DNA of 64,000 nt from Candidatus Avoscillospira avistercoris (GCA_018716875.1 DVJJ01000118.1:1-64000), one strand, 5' to 3'; counted from the stretch's first letter, positions 7,953 through 16,620 are shown. Notes: generated by a model not told the origin, from the sequence alone. Numbers and translations are program-made.

Positions 7953-10085
7953 TTATCGGACCAGCTTCCGGAAGCTGGGGGCGTCCAGAATCAGGCGCAG
8001 CGTCCGCAGTGCCGCCTGCTCCAGCAGGGGACGGCCGGGGAACCGGGAGAACAGCTCACCGGCGGCAAAGGTCATGCCGTCAAAGTGCCACTCGTCGTAG
8101 AGCACGTCGGACAAAATCCGATTGTCCAGACTCAGCGCCTCGCCGCATACGGCGATGGACGGGGCCAGCAGCGCCTTGGGCTGTCCCAATGTCACGGCAA
8201 TTTCAAAGCCCAGCAGTTCAAATTCCCGCAGGGTCCGCTCGGTGACGGTAATCTCCACAGCGCTCTCCACATGGCGCAGCGCGGCCATGGCGTGCTGCTG
8301 GCAGCCCTGAATCAGCCAGGCGGCGCAGAGGCCCGACACCACCGGGTCCTCGGAGAACGCGCCGTGGTAACAATCGCTGCGGGGGTCCCGATGGACTGTG
8401 GCCGAGGGGGCCAGCCAGAGGTCCACGCCGAATTCCCGCATTTCGCGGCCCACGGCGCTGCCCACGCTGTGGAGCAGCTCCCGGTCAAAGGAGCAGGCCA
8501 GCAGGCTGGGGGCCGGGAAGGCGGTGACATACTGATGGGCCACCACTTCGCCGTCATCGTTCTTGATATCGCGGGTCAGCCGCAGGCCGTCGCAGCCCTT
8601 GGCGATGGTGATGGAGGGGATGCCGTAGCGGCTGTAGAGGTCGGCGGAAGCGCCCCAGGCGCCGGGCACCGGCGACTGGCTGGAGCCGAAGTTGCAGACC
8701 AGTGCCCGCAAATCGTGCTCGTCCATGGTCGCTACCAGCTGCCGCAGGTCGTAGCGGCCCTCGTAGACGTCCAGCAGAGAGATTCCCTCCTTGCCGCCGC
8801 GGCAGCCGGGGAACTTCTTGGAATAGCGCACCACCTCAGCTTGCAGCTGCCGGGCCGACAGACGGATGGCCCGCTTGCGGGACACATTGCGCTCCTCGTC
8901 CTCGCCGGGATAGGTAAAGGCTTTGGCGCCCTTGCGGGAGCGGACCGTCTCCGGCGGCTGCTCCACACAGTTTTTCACCTGCTTGGTGACGATTGGCTTG
9001 GGCACGTAGATGCTGCCGGCAATGGTGGTATTGCGGCTGTGGGTGCCGATGCGGATGTCATAGTAACCGGCGTCCAGCTTCCAGGTGGCTGTGTAGGTGT
9101 CAAACCGGGCCAGCTGGGACACGGGGAAGGACAGCTGAATGGTCTCCGATTCGCCGGGCTGCAACAGACCGGTTTTGGCGAAGGAGTTGAGGATGTACAC
9201 CGGCTGGGACACCTCCGTGTCGGGCGCCGAATAATAAACCTGCAAAACCTCCCGGGCCGGATACGTCTCCGAGGCATTTTCAATGGTGGCCTCCGCCGTT
9301 ACCACGCCGTTGTCCAGGCCCACAGAATAGGAGGTGAGGATGGGCTTGCCGTAGCTGAGGCCGTAGCCAAAGGGATAGAGCACATCCTTGCCGAAGGAGT
9401 CATAATAGCGGTAGCCGGTGTAGAGGTCGGTCCGCATGGCCGCCGTATCGAACTGGTCGGGACGGACGGGCCAGGTGTCGGCCAGCTTGCCGGAGAAAGC
9501 GGCACGGCCAGTCAACAGGTCGGTCAGAGCAGCGCCGCCTTCCTGACCGGCCAGGCCCATAAAGACAATGGCCGTGACCATGGGAGAGACACCGGCAATG
9601 TCCATATAACCGGGGGTATTGAGGACCAGCACCGTCCGGCTGTGGGATTTGGTGACGGCTTCGATGAGCTGCATCTCCTCGGGGCGCAGATGGTAGTCGT
9701 AACCGTCATGGGGACGGGTGATAACAATCACGGCGGCCTGGGTCCGGCCCGCCACGGCGGGAATGTCCAGCATGGCCGGGAGAATTTCACCGGCGCCGGG
9801 GTTTTGCAGCAGGGCGTTGCGGTATTTGTGGCACAACAGGCCGTCGGGAATCACCTGGTCGGAGTCCATCAGGCCGTCAAGTACATTGATGGTGCGCCAG
9901 GCCTGGATACCGCCGGTGAGGGCTGTGCGCAGCTGGCCCATGCCGTAGACGGCAATGGGCAGGGCGTGGCCGTCCACCGCCAGCAGCGGCAGTGTATGTC
10001 TGACGTTTTTCAGGAGCACCATACTGCCGGCGGCCGCCGAGCGGGCCACCATGGCGCTTTCCGTCATCCGAGGGGTCAAGTCCAT
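7953..10085 (-). CDS. Glycoside hydrolase family 3-like protein, swapped domain order, probably non-catalytic
   Basis: A 710-residue protein. The GH3 C-terminal (sandwich) domain comes first (VLVLNTPGYMDI and FMGLAGQEGGAALTDLLTGR, ending FGYGLSYG), then a fibronectin III-like domain, then the GH3 (TIM-barrel) domain. This swapped order is known in some rumen bacterial beta-glucosidases. The barrel is short and departs from the family at key places: KGCDGLR (496-502) stands where (T)DGPxGLR is expected, SDCYHGAFSEDP replaces the GRNFE(Y)xSEDP block, LRHVES (603-608) replaces KHFAxN, and HFDGMTFAAG (667-676) replaces the nucleophile motif GFDGxxxSDW. No signal peptide is seen. Hydrolase activity is therefore doubtful; a binding or regulatory role is possible. 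A promoter lies 49 bases upstream. Confidence 0.82.
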   Translation of the reverse strand: MDLTPRMTESAMVARSAAAGSMVLLKNVRHTLPLLAVDGHALPIAVYGMGQLRTALTGGIQAWRTINVLDGLMDSDQVIPDGLLCHKYRNALLQNPGAGEILPAMLDIPAVAGRTQAAVIVITRPHDGYDYHLRPEEMQLIEAVTKSHSRTVLVLNTPGYMDIAGVSPMVTAIVFMGLAGQEGGAALTDLLTGRAAFSGKLADTWPVRPDQFDTAAMRTDLYTGYRYYDSFGKDVLYPFGYGLSYGKPILTSYSVGLDNGVVTAEATIENASETYPAREVLQVYYSAPDTEVSQPVYILNSFAKTGLLQPGESETIQLSFPVSQLARFDTYTATWKLDAGYYDIRIGTHSRNTTIAGSIYVPKPIVTKQVKNCVEQPPETVRSRKGAKAFTYPGEDEERNVSRKRAIRLSARQLQAEVVRYSKKFPGCRGGKEGISLLDVYEGRYDLRQLVATMDEHDLRALVCNFGSSQSPVPGAWGASADLYSRYGIPSITIAKGCDGLRLTRDIKNDDGEVVAHQYVTAFPAPSLLACSFDRELLHSVGSAVGREMREFGVDLWLAPSATVHRDPRSDCYHGAFSEDPVVSGLCAAWLIQGCQQHAMAALRHVESAVEITVTERTLREFELLGFEIAVTLGQPKALLAPSIAVCGEALSLDNRILSDVLYDEWHFDGMTFAAGELFSRFPGRPLLEQAALRTLRLILDAPSFRKLVR

Positions 10086-10133
10086 GGAAAAACCTCCTTC
10101 TTCCTTCTGAAAGGGCTATGTTTTTTCACCTAT

Positions 10134-10162
10134 ACTATACTCTATCCGACACCGTTTCACAA
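10134..10162 (-). promoter_or_regulatory. Predicted sigma-A promoter of the GH3-like gene
   Basis: Minus strand TTGTGA (10157-10162), a 17-base spacer and TATAGT (10134-10139). The start codon at 10085 is preceded by AGAAGGAGG. Confidence 0.6.
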
Positions 10163-10276
10163 TCGGAAGTTGACGGCGGCGGGGAAAATTTTTTTACCGA
10201 CTGAATTCATGGGAACGCGCATAACAGCGGGGATATACTGGGGAAACAGTACGAGATACAAAGGAGGAATTTTCAA

Positions 10277-10924
10277 ATGAAGCATCAAGGACGTATTCTG
10301 TGGGCCATCGCCATGACGGCGGCCACCATGACCACCATCAGCGGCTATACGCTGGCTGTCAGCCGCCAGCCCATGCCGGAGCTGCCGCCAGCGGTCACCC
10401 TGGAGACGGTGGCGGAACCCCTGCCCAGCGAACCGCTGCTGGTGGTCCTGCGGGACGAAACGAAGGAGCAGGGCGTTGTTACGGTGACGGATGAGACCGG
10501 GGACCCGGCGGCCACGGCGGAGAAAAACGCCCTTGGCGAGTACATTCTGGAGCTGGAGCCGGGCCAGCGATACACGGTAACCACCGACAGCGGTTTGGAA
10601 ACAGCCTTTTATCTGGAGGAGAATGCCGCCGTCTCCAACGTCACCGGCAGCGGATGGACCGACGGCGAACAGCTTCATCTGGACCGGGAAGTCCGGTGTA
10701 CCCTGCGGATTCTGCGGGCCGGCGGCGCGGAATGCCTGTACACGTTGACAGGAGACGGCGTGGCCGAGCAGCGGGCCCTCTACACCAGCGAGGGCGGCAG
10801 CCAGGCCCAGGCGGTATTTGCCGGATTGGAGCCGGGGACCTATACCCTCAGCGATACGGACGGCCTGCTGCGCACCGTCCATCTGACGGAGAAACAGCCG
10901 GAGGTGGTGCTGGGTCTGGATTAA
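10277..10924 (+). CDS. Signal-anchored extracytoplasmic protein of unknown function
   Basis: A 215-residue protein, not recognised as a named family. One N-terminal hydrophobic segment (about residues 8-27, WAIAMTAATMTTISGYTLAV) suggests a signal anchor or signal peptide. The rest is acidic and threonine-rich, predicted mostly beta. Phrases such as GEYILELEPGQRYTVTTDSG and VFAGLEPGTYTLSDTDG resemble the beta-sandwich repeats of SpaA/Cna-B-type or carboxypeptidase-regulatory domains, so a surface structural role is plausible but unproven. AAGGAGG lies upstream of the ATG. It diverges from the GH3-like gene and ends at a bidirectional terminator. Confidence 0.7.
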   Translation: MKHQGRILWAIAMTAATMTTISGYTLAVSRQPMPELPPAVTLETVAEPLPSEPLLVVLRDETKEQGVVTVTDETGDPAATAEKNALGEYILELEPGQRYTVTTDSGLETAFYLEENAAVSNVTGSGWTDGEQLHLDREVRCTLRILRAGGAECLYTLTGDGVAEQRALYTSEGGSQAQAVFAGLEPGTYTLSDTDGLLRTVHLTEKQPEVVLGLD

Positions 10925-10954
10925 AGGCAGTATGGCCCTGGCAGGAAGGAAAAA

Positions 10955-11037
10955 CAAGAAAAGTGTTTATTTTAACTTCCAGTACCGCCATACAACAAAA
11001 CTGGGCGCGTTGCAATGGTGTTTGCAACGCGCCCAGT
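10955..11037. terminator. Bidirectional terminator that is a partial copy of the hairpin element end
   Basis: A perfect 15-base-pair stem (CTGGGCGCGTTGCAA at 11001-11015 with TTGCAACGCGCCCAG at 11022-11036) has a six-base loop and A/T runs on both sides. It sits between convergent genes ending at 10924 and 11045. The preceding 45 bases (AAAAGTGTTTATTTTAAC, TTCCAGTACCGCCATACAAC) align with the sequence between the AT-rich end and the hairpin in copy B, so this looks like the tail part of the same repeat. Confidence 0.82.
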
Positions 11038-11044
11038 TTGGCAC

Positions 11045-11587
11045 TTATTTCGGCTTGCTGATTGCGTAATAGATGCAATGATATATTTTTCCGCGATATT
11101 CAATCTCGGCGGTAAAGTCTATCTGCTCCATTCCGCTTTTTTCTAAAACACGTCTGCTGGCTTGATTTTCCGAAAAGAATCCGGCTTTGATGCTGGTATA
11201 GCCAATTCGGAAAAGCTCTTGAATGGCTGCGGTCAACACCTCCGTTGCATAGCCCTGGTTCTTCCAGTTTGGGTGAATCACATATCCCAGTTCAATCGAA
11301 CATCCATCCCGTTCCACATCGTTGATAAACCCGATGAGCCGTTCGCTGCAATATACGCCGTAGACAAACTGTTCTGTGGAGCGGGACATGCGCTGTAAAG
11401 CATGAAACATCGCCACGGCATCCTCATGGGATGCAAAATCCGGCAGCATAAACGTTTTTTTAATTTCACTATTACATAATAGCTCCAGTGCGTCCTCCAA
11501 ATCAGTGTCCGCAAACGCATGAAGTGTCAAACGCGGCGTTTTTATGATTGACGCTTGGTTCGGGAGTGAAGTATGTAGGTCTGCCAT
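11045..11587 (-). CDS. GNAT family N-acetyltransferase (RimJ/RimL-like)
   Basis: A 180-residue single-domain acetyltransferase. The opening PRLTLHAFADTDLEDALELL is the usual start of RimJ/RimL-type GNATs. IELGYVIHPNWKNQGYATEV contains the acetyl-CoA-binding Q/R-x-x-G-x-A motif as NQGYAT, and GFFSENQASRRVLEKSGM is the conserved C-terminal motif B region. It may acetylate a ribosomal protein, amino acid or small amine; the substrate is unknown. GGAGGAG lies ten bases upstream. The gene looks AT-richer than its neighbours by eye, which could point to a more recent arrival. Confidence 0.88.
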   Translation of the reverse strand: MADLHTSLPNQASIIKTPRLTLHAFADTDLEDALELLCNSEIKKTFMLPDFASHEDAVAMFHALQRMSRSTEQFVYGVYCSERLIGFINDVERDGCSIELGYVIHPNWKNQGYATEVLTAAIQELFRIGYTSIKAGFFSENQASRRVLEKSGMEQIDFTAEIEYRGKIYHCIYYAISKPK

Positions 11588-11656
11588 CTACCAGTCGCTC
11601 CTCCTGCCAACAGCCGTAAAGGGGCTGCTGCCAAATTCAGTTTTGAAAAACAGAGT

Positions 11657-11704
11657 AAAAAAAGCTGCGTAAACCGACATATGGGAGGGTTTACGCAGCT
11701 TTTC
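11657..11704 (-). terminator. Intrinsic terminator of the holB-ricT operon
   Basis: On the minus strand AGCTGCGTAAACC and GGTTTACGCAGCT form a 13-base-pair stem followed by seven T, starting 35 bases after the ricT stop codon. Confidence 0.9.
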
Positions 11705-11738
11705 TAATGCGTGATTGAAAAAACAGCAATTTCCACAC

Positions 11739-13256
11739 TTATTCGGTGGGATTGCCGCCGGTTCCACCGCTGCGGCGGGGCCGACGGCGGCGGCGGGGCC
11801 GATGCTCGCCGCTCTCGGCAGCGTTGGCCGGTGCTGGAGCAGCTGCGCCCTCCTGGGGTTTGTCTGAACGGGAACGGCGCTCCTGGCGGGGCTTCTGCTG
11901 ACCGCCGTTCTGGCGGGGTTTCTCCTGGCGGGGCTTCGGCTCGCCAGTCTCCGAATGGGGCGGCTGCTCCGGACGGGATTCCTGGGGCTTTTGCCCATCC
12001 TCAGGCCGCGGACCGGCGGAGCGGCGGCGGGAACGGCGGCGGCGGCTCTTCTGCTCCGTCGCTTCCTCAGCGTCGGGCTCCAGCTCCGGCGCCCGGTCGG
12101 ATGCGGCGTAGTCGTCCAGCTTGCGGAACAGATCCGGCATGGAGTCCATGATCTCCGGGTCCGTGGGTTCTGCCGGTGAAGTGGAGCGGCGGCTGCGCTG
12201 AGACTGGCCGGAGATGGGGGCCAAATCCCTGGGAATGGGAGGATCGGTCTTTTTGGCCTTGCCGCTGCGCAGCACGGCAATGTCGCTGTTGCGGTAAATA
12301 TTGATGGTGTCGGGGGCGTCCTCCATGCGGACCTTGACGGTTTGACGCAGAAGATTCACATCGCAGACGGTGCCCCGCCCATCGGGGGTGTCCACAAAGG
12401 ACTCGGCTTTGGGAGCCGTCTTGTGGAGGTCCTCATAGGCCTCCTGCTCATATTTGAGACAGCACATGAGACGGCCGCAGGTGCCGGAAATTTTGGTGGG
12501 ATTCAGGCTCAGATTCTGGGTTTTGGCCATCTTGATGGAAACCGGCTGGAAGTCATCCAGGAACTCGGCGCAGCAGAAAGGCCGTCCGCAGACGCCCAGA
12601 CCGCCCACCATGCGGGCCTTGTCCCGGACGCCGATTTGCCGCAGTTCGATACGGGTGCGGAAAATGGAGGCCAGATTTTTTACCAGTTCCCGGAAGTCCA
12701 CCCGGCCGTCGGCGGTGAAGAAAAAGAGAATTTTGCTGCCGTCAAAAGCGCACTCCGCCGAAACCAGCTGCATGTCCAGCTTATGTTCCTCAATTTTCTG
12801 GAGGCAGATGGAAAAGGCTTTCTTTTCCTTTTCGTAGTTGTCGGCGGCAATTTTTTCGTCGTGGGGCGTAGCCATGCGCAAAACGGGACGCAGGGGCGTC
12901 ACCACATCGGAGGCGGGCACCGTGTGGCAGCCGCCGGCGCAGAAGCCGAACTCGGGACCACGGGCCGTGTCGATAATCACATGGTCGCCCATTTTGGGCG
13001 TCAGGTCGCCGGGGTCAAAATAATAGATCTTGCTGCCGGTGCGGAAGCGGACGTCCACCACCGTCACCTGTTCCGGCAGCGGCTCGGCGTCCTCCGCCGC
13101 GTCCGCCGGGGGAATGGGCAGCAGCTCAGCGGCCAGGGCGTCATCCACGGTCTCATGGACCGGTTCCGCCTCACAGCCGCCGCAGCCCGCGCAGCCGTCA
13201 CAGCCGCCGCAGGCGGGCTGGGGACTCAGTTCTTGCAGTTCTTTTTGTTCATCCAT
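11739..13256 (-). CDS. ricT: RicT/YaaT PSP1-domain protein with long basic tail
   Basis: A 505-residue protein. A cysteine-rich N-terminus (CGGCDGCAGCGGC) and an acidic linker lead to the PSP1 domain at about residues 60-315, with FDPGDLTPKMGDHVIIDTAR, AECAFDGSKILFFFTADGRV and GLGVCGRPFCCAEFL. PSP1 protein YaaT (RicT) acts with RicA and RicF in an iron-sulfur complex controlling RNA maturation by RNase Y and Spo0A activation. The last 150 residues are a low-complexity Arg/Pro/Glu-rich tail, which makes the protein much longer than Bacillus YaaT (about 275). The ATG at 13256 has GGAG six bases upstream; a second ATG at 13268 has a weaker site. holB lies directly upstream, as in Bacillus. Confidence 0.92.
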   Translation of the reverse strand: MDEQKELQELSPQPACGGCDGCAGCGGCEAEPVHETVDDALAAELLPIPPADAAEDAEPLPEQVTVVDVRFRTGSKIYYFDPGDLTPKMGDHVIIDTARGPEFGFCAGGCHTVPASDVVTPLRPVLRMATPHDEKIAADNYEKEKKAFSICLQKIEEHKLDMQLVSAECAFDGSKILFFFTADGRVDFRELVKNLASIFRTRIELRQIGVRDKARMVGGLGVCGRPFCCAEFLDDFQPVSIKMAKTQNLSLNPTKISGTCGRLMCCLKYEQEAYEDLHKTAPKAESFVDTPDGRGTVCDVNLLRQTVKVRMEDAPDTINIYRNSDIAVLRSGKAKKTDPPIPRDLAPISGQSQRSRRSTSPAEPTDPEIMDSMPDLFRKLDDYAASDRAPELEPDAEEATEQKSRRRRSRRRSAGPRPEDGQKPQESRPEQPPHSETGEPKPRQEKPRQNGGQQKPRQERRSRSDKPQEGAAAPAPANAAESGEHRPRRRRRPRRSGGTGGNPTE

Positions 13257-13309
13257 GGGAAACTCCATTTCTATCCAACCGCCGTGGGCGGTGAAATTGT
13301 TGCATTCGG

Positions 13310-14260
13310 TTACAGCCGGGCCAGCAGTCCGGCGCAGATATTGCCCACGCCCACATTGGCCCAGCAGTCGTCCAATGCTTCCTGGACCAGCCGGCAGGCG
13401 GCCAGCAATTCCGGCGCGGTCCGCTGTTCCGCAATGGCACGGGCCTGAGGCAGCAGGGTGGGGCAGCCCCGGCGGGCCAGCAGCGATTGGGCCAGCAGCC
13501 GTTGCAGTTCCTCCAGCACCGGGGCCAGCTGGTTGCGCTTGTACTTGTCCATGGAGCCGAAGACCATGGCAAGCCCCAGGGTGTCGTGGGCGGCATAGGC
13601 GGCGGCAAACTGCTCCACCTGGGGCAGCTGCAAGCCGGACCCCTCCAAGAGCGTCACGGCCTGACCGAGAAATCCGCCGCTGCGGCCCATAGCTGCTTCC
13701 AAATCAGCGGCGCTTCGGTCCGGAAACCGTTGGCGCAGGGCCGGTTCCAGCACGGCACGGGGCAGGGGCGAAAGCCGCAGATGGGCACAGCGGGAGCGGA
13801 TGGTGGGCAGCAGCGCTTCCGGCGACGGGGCCAGCAGCAAAAAGACGCCGTAGGACGGCGGTTCCTCCAACACCTTCAACAGGGCGTTTTGGGCCGCCGG
13901 GTTCATATCTCCGGCCCGGGGAATCAGCAAAACCTTTTTCTCGCCCTCATTGGGGCGGATAAACAGTTCCGAGCGGGCGGCGCGGATGCAGTCCACGGGG
14001 ACCTGCTTGTGGTCCGGGTCATCCACTGTGATTACGTCCGGGTGATTGCCCGACAGGACCTTACGGCAGGCGGGACAGACGCCGCAGGGCCGCGGCGTGC
14101 CGCGGCATTCCATGGCGGCAGCCAGAAGCCGGGCCAGGGTGCGTTTCCCGGAGCCTTCAGGACCGGTGAGGAGATAGCTGTGGGACATCCGTCCCGAGCG
14201 CAGGCCCTCCGTCAATCGCTCCTTGAGGGCCTCGTTGCCCAACAGCTGTTCCAGTCCCAT
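13310..14260 (-). CDS. holB: DNA polymerase III delta-prime subunit
   Basis: A 316-residue clamp-loader subunit. The AAA+ Walker A region reads LLTGPEGSGKRT, the zinc module ECRGTPRPCGVCPAC follows at about residues 50-65, and NPAAQNALLKVLEEPP is the classic sensor/SRC-neighbour motif of DnaX/HolB proteins, followed by LLPTIRSRC. It helps load the sliding clamp during replication. The ATG at 14260 is preferred to upstream starts because AAGGGAG precedes it and homology begins there (MGLEQLLGNEALKERL). ricT follows after 53 bases, the order also found in Bacillus. Confidence 0.92.
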   Translation of the reverse strand: MGLEQLLGNEALKERLTEGLRSGRMSHSYLLTGPEGSGKRTLARLLAAAMECRGTPRPCGVCPACRKVLSGNHPDVITVDDPDHKQVPVDCIRAARSELFIRPNEGEKKVLLIPRAGDMNPAAQNALLKVLEEPPSYGVFLLLAPSPEALLPTIRSRCAHLRLSPLPRAVLEPALRQRFPDRSAADLEAAMGRSGGFLGQAVTLLEGSGLQLPQVEQFAAAYAAHDTLGLAMVFGSMDKYKRNQLAPVLEELQRLLAQSLLARRGCPTLLPQARAIAEQRTAPELLAACRLVQEALDDCWANVGVGNICAGLLARL

Positions 14261-14300
14261 TTTCGGCTCCCTTCTCCGCCGCAGCGCCATAGTTAGTAAT

Positions 14301-14329
14301 AGTATAACGCTTTTTTGGAAACAAATCAA
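14301..14329 (-). promoter_or_regulatory. Predicted sigma-A promoter of holB-ricT
   Basis: Minus strand TTGATT (14324-14329), 17 bases, TATACT (14301-14306), about 40 bases before the holB ATG. Confidence 0.65.
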
Positions 14330-14371
14330 TGAAAACGTGGCGGCAGCCCATGGCCCGGCGGGACTTCTTTC

Positions 14372-14401
14372 TTGACAGAGACGATATCGGAGCGATACAA
14401 T
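14372..14401 (+). promoter_or_regulatory. Predicted sigma-A promoter of mogA
   Basis: TTGACA (14372-14377), 18 bases, TACAAT (14396-14401). The mogA start codon is 40 bases downstream behind GGAGGGAGGAA. It diverges from the holB promoter. Confidence 0.65.
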
Positions 14402-14441
14402 GAAACAAATACGCGCAGGCGCGCGGAGGGAGGAACGGCAC

Positions 14442-14912
14442 ATGGTATACGATGCGGCGGTGATTACCGTCAGTGACGAGAGCTTTTGGGGCCGCAGAGC
14501 CGACGAGGCGGGCCCGGCTGTGGTGGAGATTCTGGAACAGGCAGGCTATCGGGTGGCTCACACGACGCTGCTGCAAAAGGAACAGGCCCAGATGGAGCGG
14601 GAACTGATGCATGCGGCGGACCAGTTGAAGGTGGCCCTGGTGGTCACCGTGGGCGGTACGGGTATCGGTCCCAGGGATGTAACGCCGGAGGCGACGGCCG
14701 CCGTGTGCCCCCGTGTGGTGCCGGGCCTGGGCGAAGCCATGCGGGCGGCTGCCGTCAATGTCAGCCCCCGGCTGCTGCTGTCCCGCGGCGTGGCTGCCAT
14801 CCGGGGTAAGACCATGGTTCTCAATGTCTCGGGCAATCGGGAAGCGGCGGAGGCCATGTTAAAGCCGGTATTGGAACCGGTGGCAATCGCTCTGAGTATG
14901 CTCAATAAGTAA
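14442..14912 (+). CDS. MogA/MoaB-type molybdopterin adenylyltransferase
   Basis: A 156-residue protein starting MVYDAAVITVSDESFWG, with the MPT-binding motif VVTVGGTGIGPRDVTPEAT at about 66-84 (the conserved GGTG and D-x-T-P-E-A), and the C-terminal VLNVSGNREAAEAML. The family activates molybdopterin by adenylation before metal insertion. Bacterial MoaB proteins of this shape can also be inactive, so the enzyme step is inferred. The ATG at 14442 follows a GGAGGGAGG site; an upstream ATG at 14400 lies inside the predicted promoter. No other molybdenum-cofactor genes are in the window. Confidence 0.85.
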   Translation: MVYDAAVITVSDESFWGRRADEAGPAVVEILEQAGYRVAHTTLLQKEQAQMERELMHAADQLKVALVVTVGGTGIGPRDVTPEATAAVCPRVVPGLGEAMRAAAVNVSPRLLLSRGVAAIRGKTMVLNVSGNREAAEAMLKPVLEPVAIALSMLNK

Positions 14913-14920
14913 ATCCGAAA

Positions 14921-14949
14921 TCAAGGGGGTGCAAAATGCACCCCCTTTT
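14921..14949 (+). terminator. Intrinsic terminator of mogA
   Basis: AAGGGGGTGCA and TGCACCCCCTT form a compact GC-rich hairpin followed by TTTT, starting about ten bases after the stop codon. Confidence 0.88.
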
Positions 14950-14979
14950 GACGTACTACAATGGTTTAGAGAACAAAAA

Positions 14980-15027
14980 ATAAAAAGTTTTAGTCGATTT
15001 TATGAAAAAATCGACTAAAACTTTTAT
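14980..15027. repeat. Isolated AT-rich palindrome resembling the end module of the dispersed element
   Basis: AAAAGTTTTAGTCGATTTT and AAAAATCGACTAAAACTTTT form a near-perfect inverted repeat of about 20 base pairs. The sequence matches the AT-rich end (AAAAGTTTTACTCGATTTTTT) of the dispersed multi-hairpin element, but here it forms both arms. It lies between convergent mogA and prfC, seven bases from the prfC stop, and probably acts as a bidirectional terminator. Confidence 0.75.
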
Positions 15028-15033
15028 CGTTTT

Positions 15034-16620
15034 TTAGTTTTCCGGCGTCTCGGCCAGCTCCAGGCCGGGGTTACGCTTAATGGTGAAGTCAATGGACCAG
15101 AAGGAGGAGAAGACCAATAGGCTGTGGCCCTTGTAATCCTCCAGCAATTCGGCATCGGAGGACAGCTTCAAATCCTTCAGGTCGCTGACGGGGCTCTTGG
15201 TAATAAACCGCAGCTGCTCATAGGGCAGATTCTCCATGCGCAGCTCCACGCCGTACTCGTTTTTCATCCGGTACTGGAACACTTCAAACTGCAGCACGCC
15301 CACGACGCCGACGATGACTTCTTCCATGCCGGTGTTGGGAACCTTGAAAATCTGAATGGCGCCCTCCTGGGCAATCTGTTCCGTGCCTTTGATGAACTGC
15401 TTGCGCTTCATGGTGTCCCTGGGGCTGACCCGTGCGAAGTGTTCAGGGGCAAAGGTGGGGATACCGGCAAACCGGAACTTCTTGCCTGGCACCGTCACGG
15501 TGTCACCGATGGAGAAGATACCGGGGTCAAACACACCGATGATATCGCCGGCATAGGCTTCGTCGATGATTTCGCGCTCCGAAGCCATCAGCTGTTGGGG
15601 CTGGCTCAGACGCATTTTCTTATTGCCCTGGACGTGGTAGACTTCCGCTTCCCGCTCGTACTTGCCGGAACAGATGCGCAGAAACGCCAGCCGGTCCCGG
15701 TGGGCCTTGTTCATATTGGCCTGAATCTTAAAGACAAAGGCGGAGAAATCGGGGGAGAAGGTGTCGATTTCGCCGCAGTCGGCCACACGGGCCAGGGGGG
15801 GCGGCGTCATCTTGAGGAAGTCCTCCAGGAACGGCTCCACACCGAAGTTGGTCAGAGCCGAGCCAAAGAACACGGGGCTCAGAGTGCCGTTCCGGACGGC
15901 GTCCATGTCAAATTCCCGACCAGCGGCCAGCAGCTCCACGTCATCGATGAGCTGTTGGTGGCGCTCCGCGCCGATGTGGTCGGCAACTGCCGGGTCATAG
16001 AGGTCAATTTCCAGCTTTTCGGCCCGGTTCTTGCCGGACACGCCGGAGAAAAAGGCAATATGCCCCTTGTTGCGGTCGTAGACGCCCTGGAACTCCTTGC
16101 CGGAGCCGATGGGCCAGTTGACGGCGTACGTCTCAATGCCCAACTCCTGCTCCAGCTCTTCCAGCAGGTCGAAGGGGTCCTTGCTGTCCCGGTCCATCTT
16201 GTTGATAAAGGTAAAAATGGGGATATGGCGCATGGCGCAGACCTTGAACAGCTTCCGCGTCTGGGCCTCGACGCCCTTGGAGCCGTCGATGACCATGACC
16301 GCCGAGTCGGCAGCCATCAGGGTACGGTAGGTGTCCTCAGAAAAGTCCTGGTGGCCGGGGGTGTCCAGAATGTTGATGCAGAAGCCGTCGTACTGGAACT
16401 GCAATACCGACGAGGTGACGGAGATACCGCGCTGCTTTTCAATCTCCATCCAGTCGGAGACGGCGGCACGGGAGTTTTTCTTGCCCTTGACGGCGCCGGC
16501 CTGGGCAATGGCGCCTCCGTACAGGAGGAATTTTTCCGTCAGGGTGGTTTTACCGGCGTCGGGGTGCGAGATGATGGCAAAGGTCCGGCGGCGGCTGATT
16601 TCTTCGCGCAGAGTAGGCAC
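15034..16620 (-). CDS. prfC: Peptide chain release factor 3 (RF3)
   Basis: A 528-residue translational GTPase of normal RF3 length. The G1 motif is HPDAGKTTLTEK, G3 is DTPGHQDFSEDTYRTL and G4 is INKMDRD. KGKKNSRAAVSDWMEIEKQR matches the switch I region unique to RF3/EF-G relatives. RF3 uses GTP hydrolysis to recycle RF1 and RF2 from the ribosome after termination. It is monocistronic, convergent with mogA, and has its own predicted promoter at 16671-16699. A GGAGGGAATAGC site precedes the ATG. Confidence 0.97.
   Translation of the reverse strand: MPTLREEISRRRTFAIISHPDAGKTTLTEKFLLYGGAIAQAGAVKGKKNSRAAVSDWMEIEKQRGISVTSSVLQFQYDGFCINILDTPGHQDFSEDTYRTLMAADSAVMVIDGSKGVEAQTRKLFKVCAMRHIPIFTFINKMDRDSKDPFDLLEELEQELGIETYAVNWPIGSGKEFQGVYDRNKGHIAFFSGVSGKNRAEKLEIDLYDPAVADHIGAERHQQLIDDVELLAAGREFDMDAVRNGTLSPVFFGSALTNFGVEPFLEDFLKMTPPPLARVADCGEIDTFSPDFSAFVFKIQANMNKAHRDRLAFLRICSGKYEREAEVYHVQGNKKMRLSQPQQLMASEREIIDEAYAGDIIGVFDPGIFSIGDTVTVPGKKFRFAGIPTFAPEHFARVSPRDTMKRKQFIKGTEQIAQEGAIQIFKVPNTGMEEVIVGVVGVLQFEVFQYRMKNEYGVELRMENLPYEQLRFITKSPVSDLKDLKLSSDAELLEDYKGHSLLVFSSFWSIDFTIKRNPGLELAETPEN

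Noticed and set aside
11588-12280. A 230-residue minus-strand frame overlapping the end of ricT
   Set aside because: It runs through the terminator and in an alternative frame of ricT; no start site or domain supports it.
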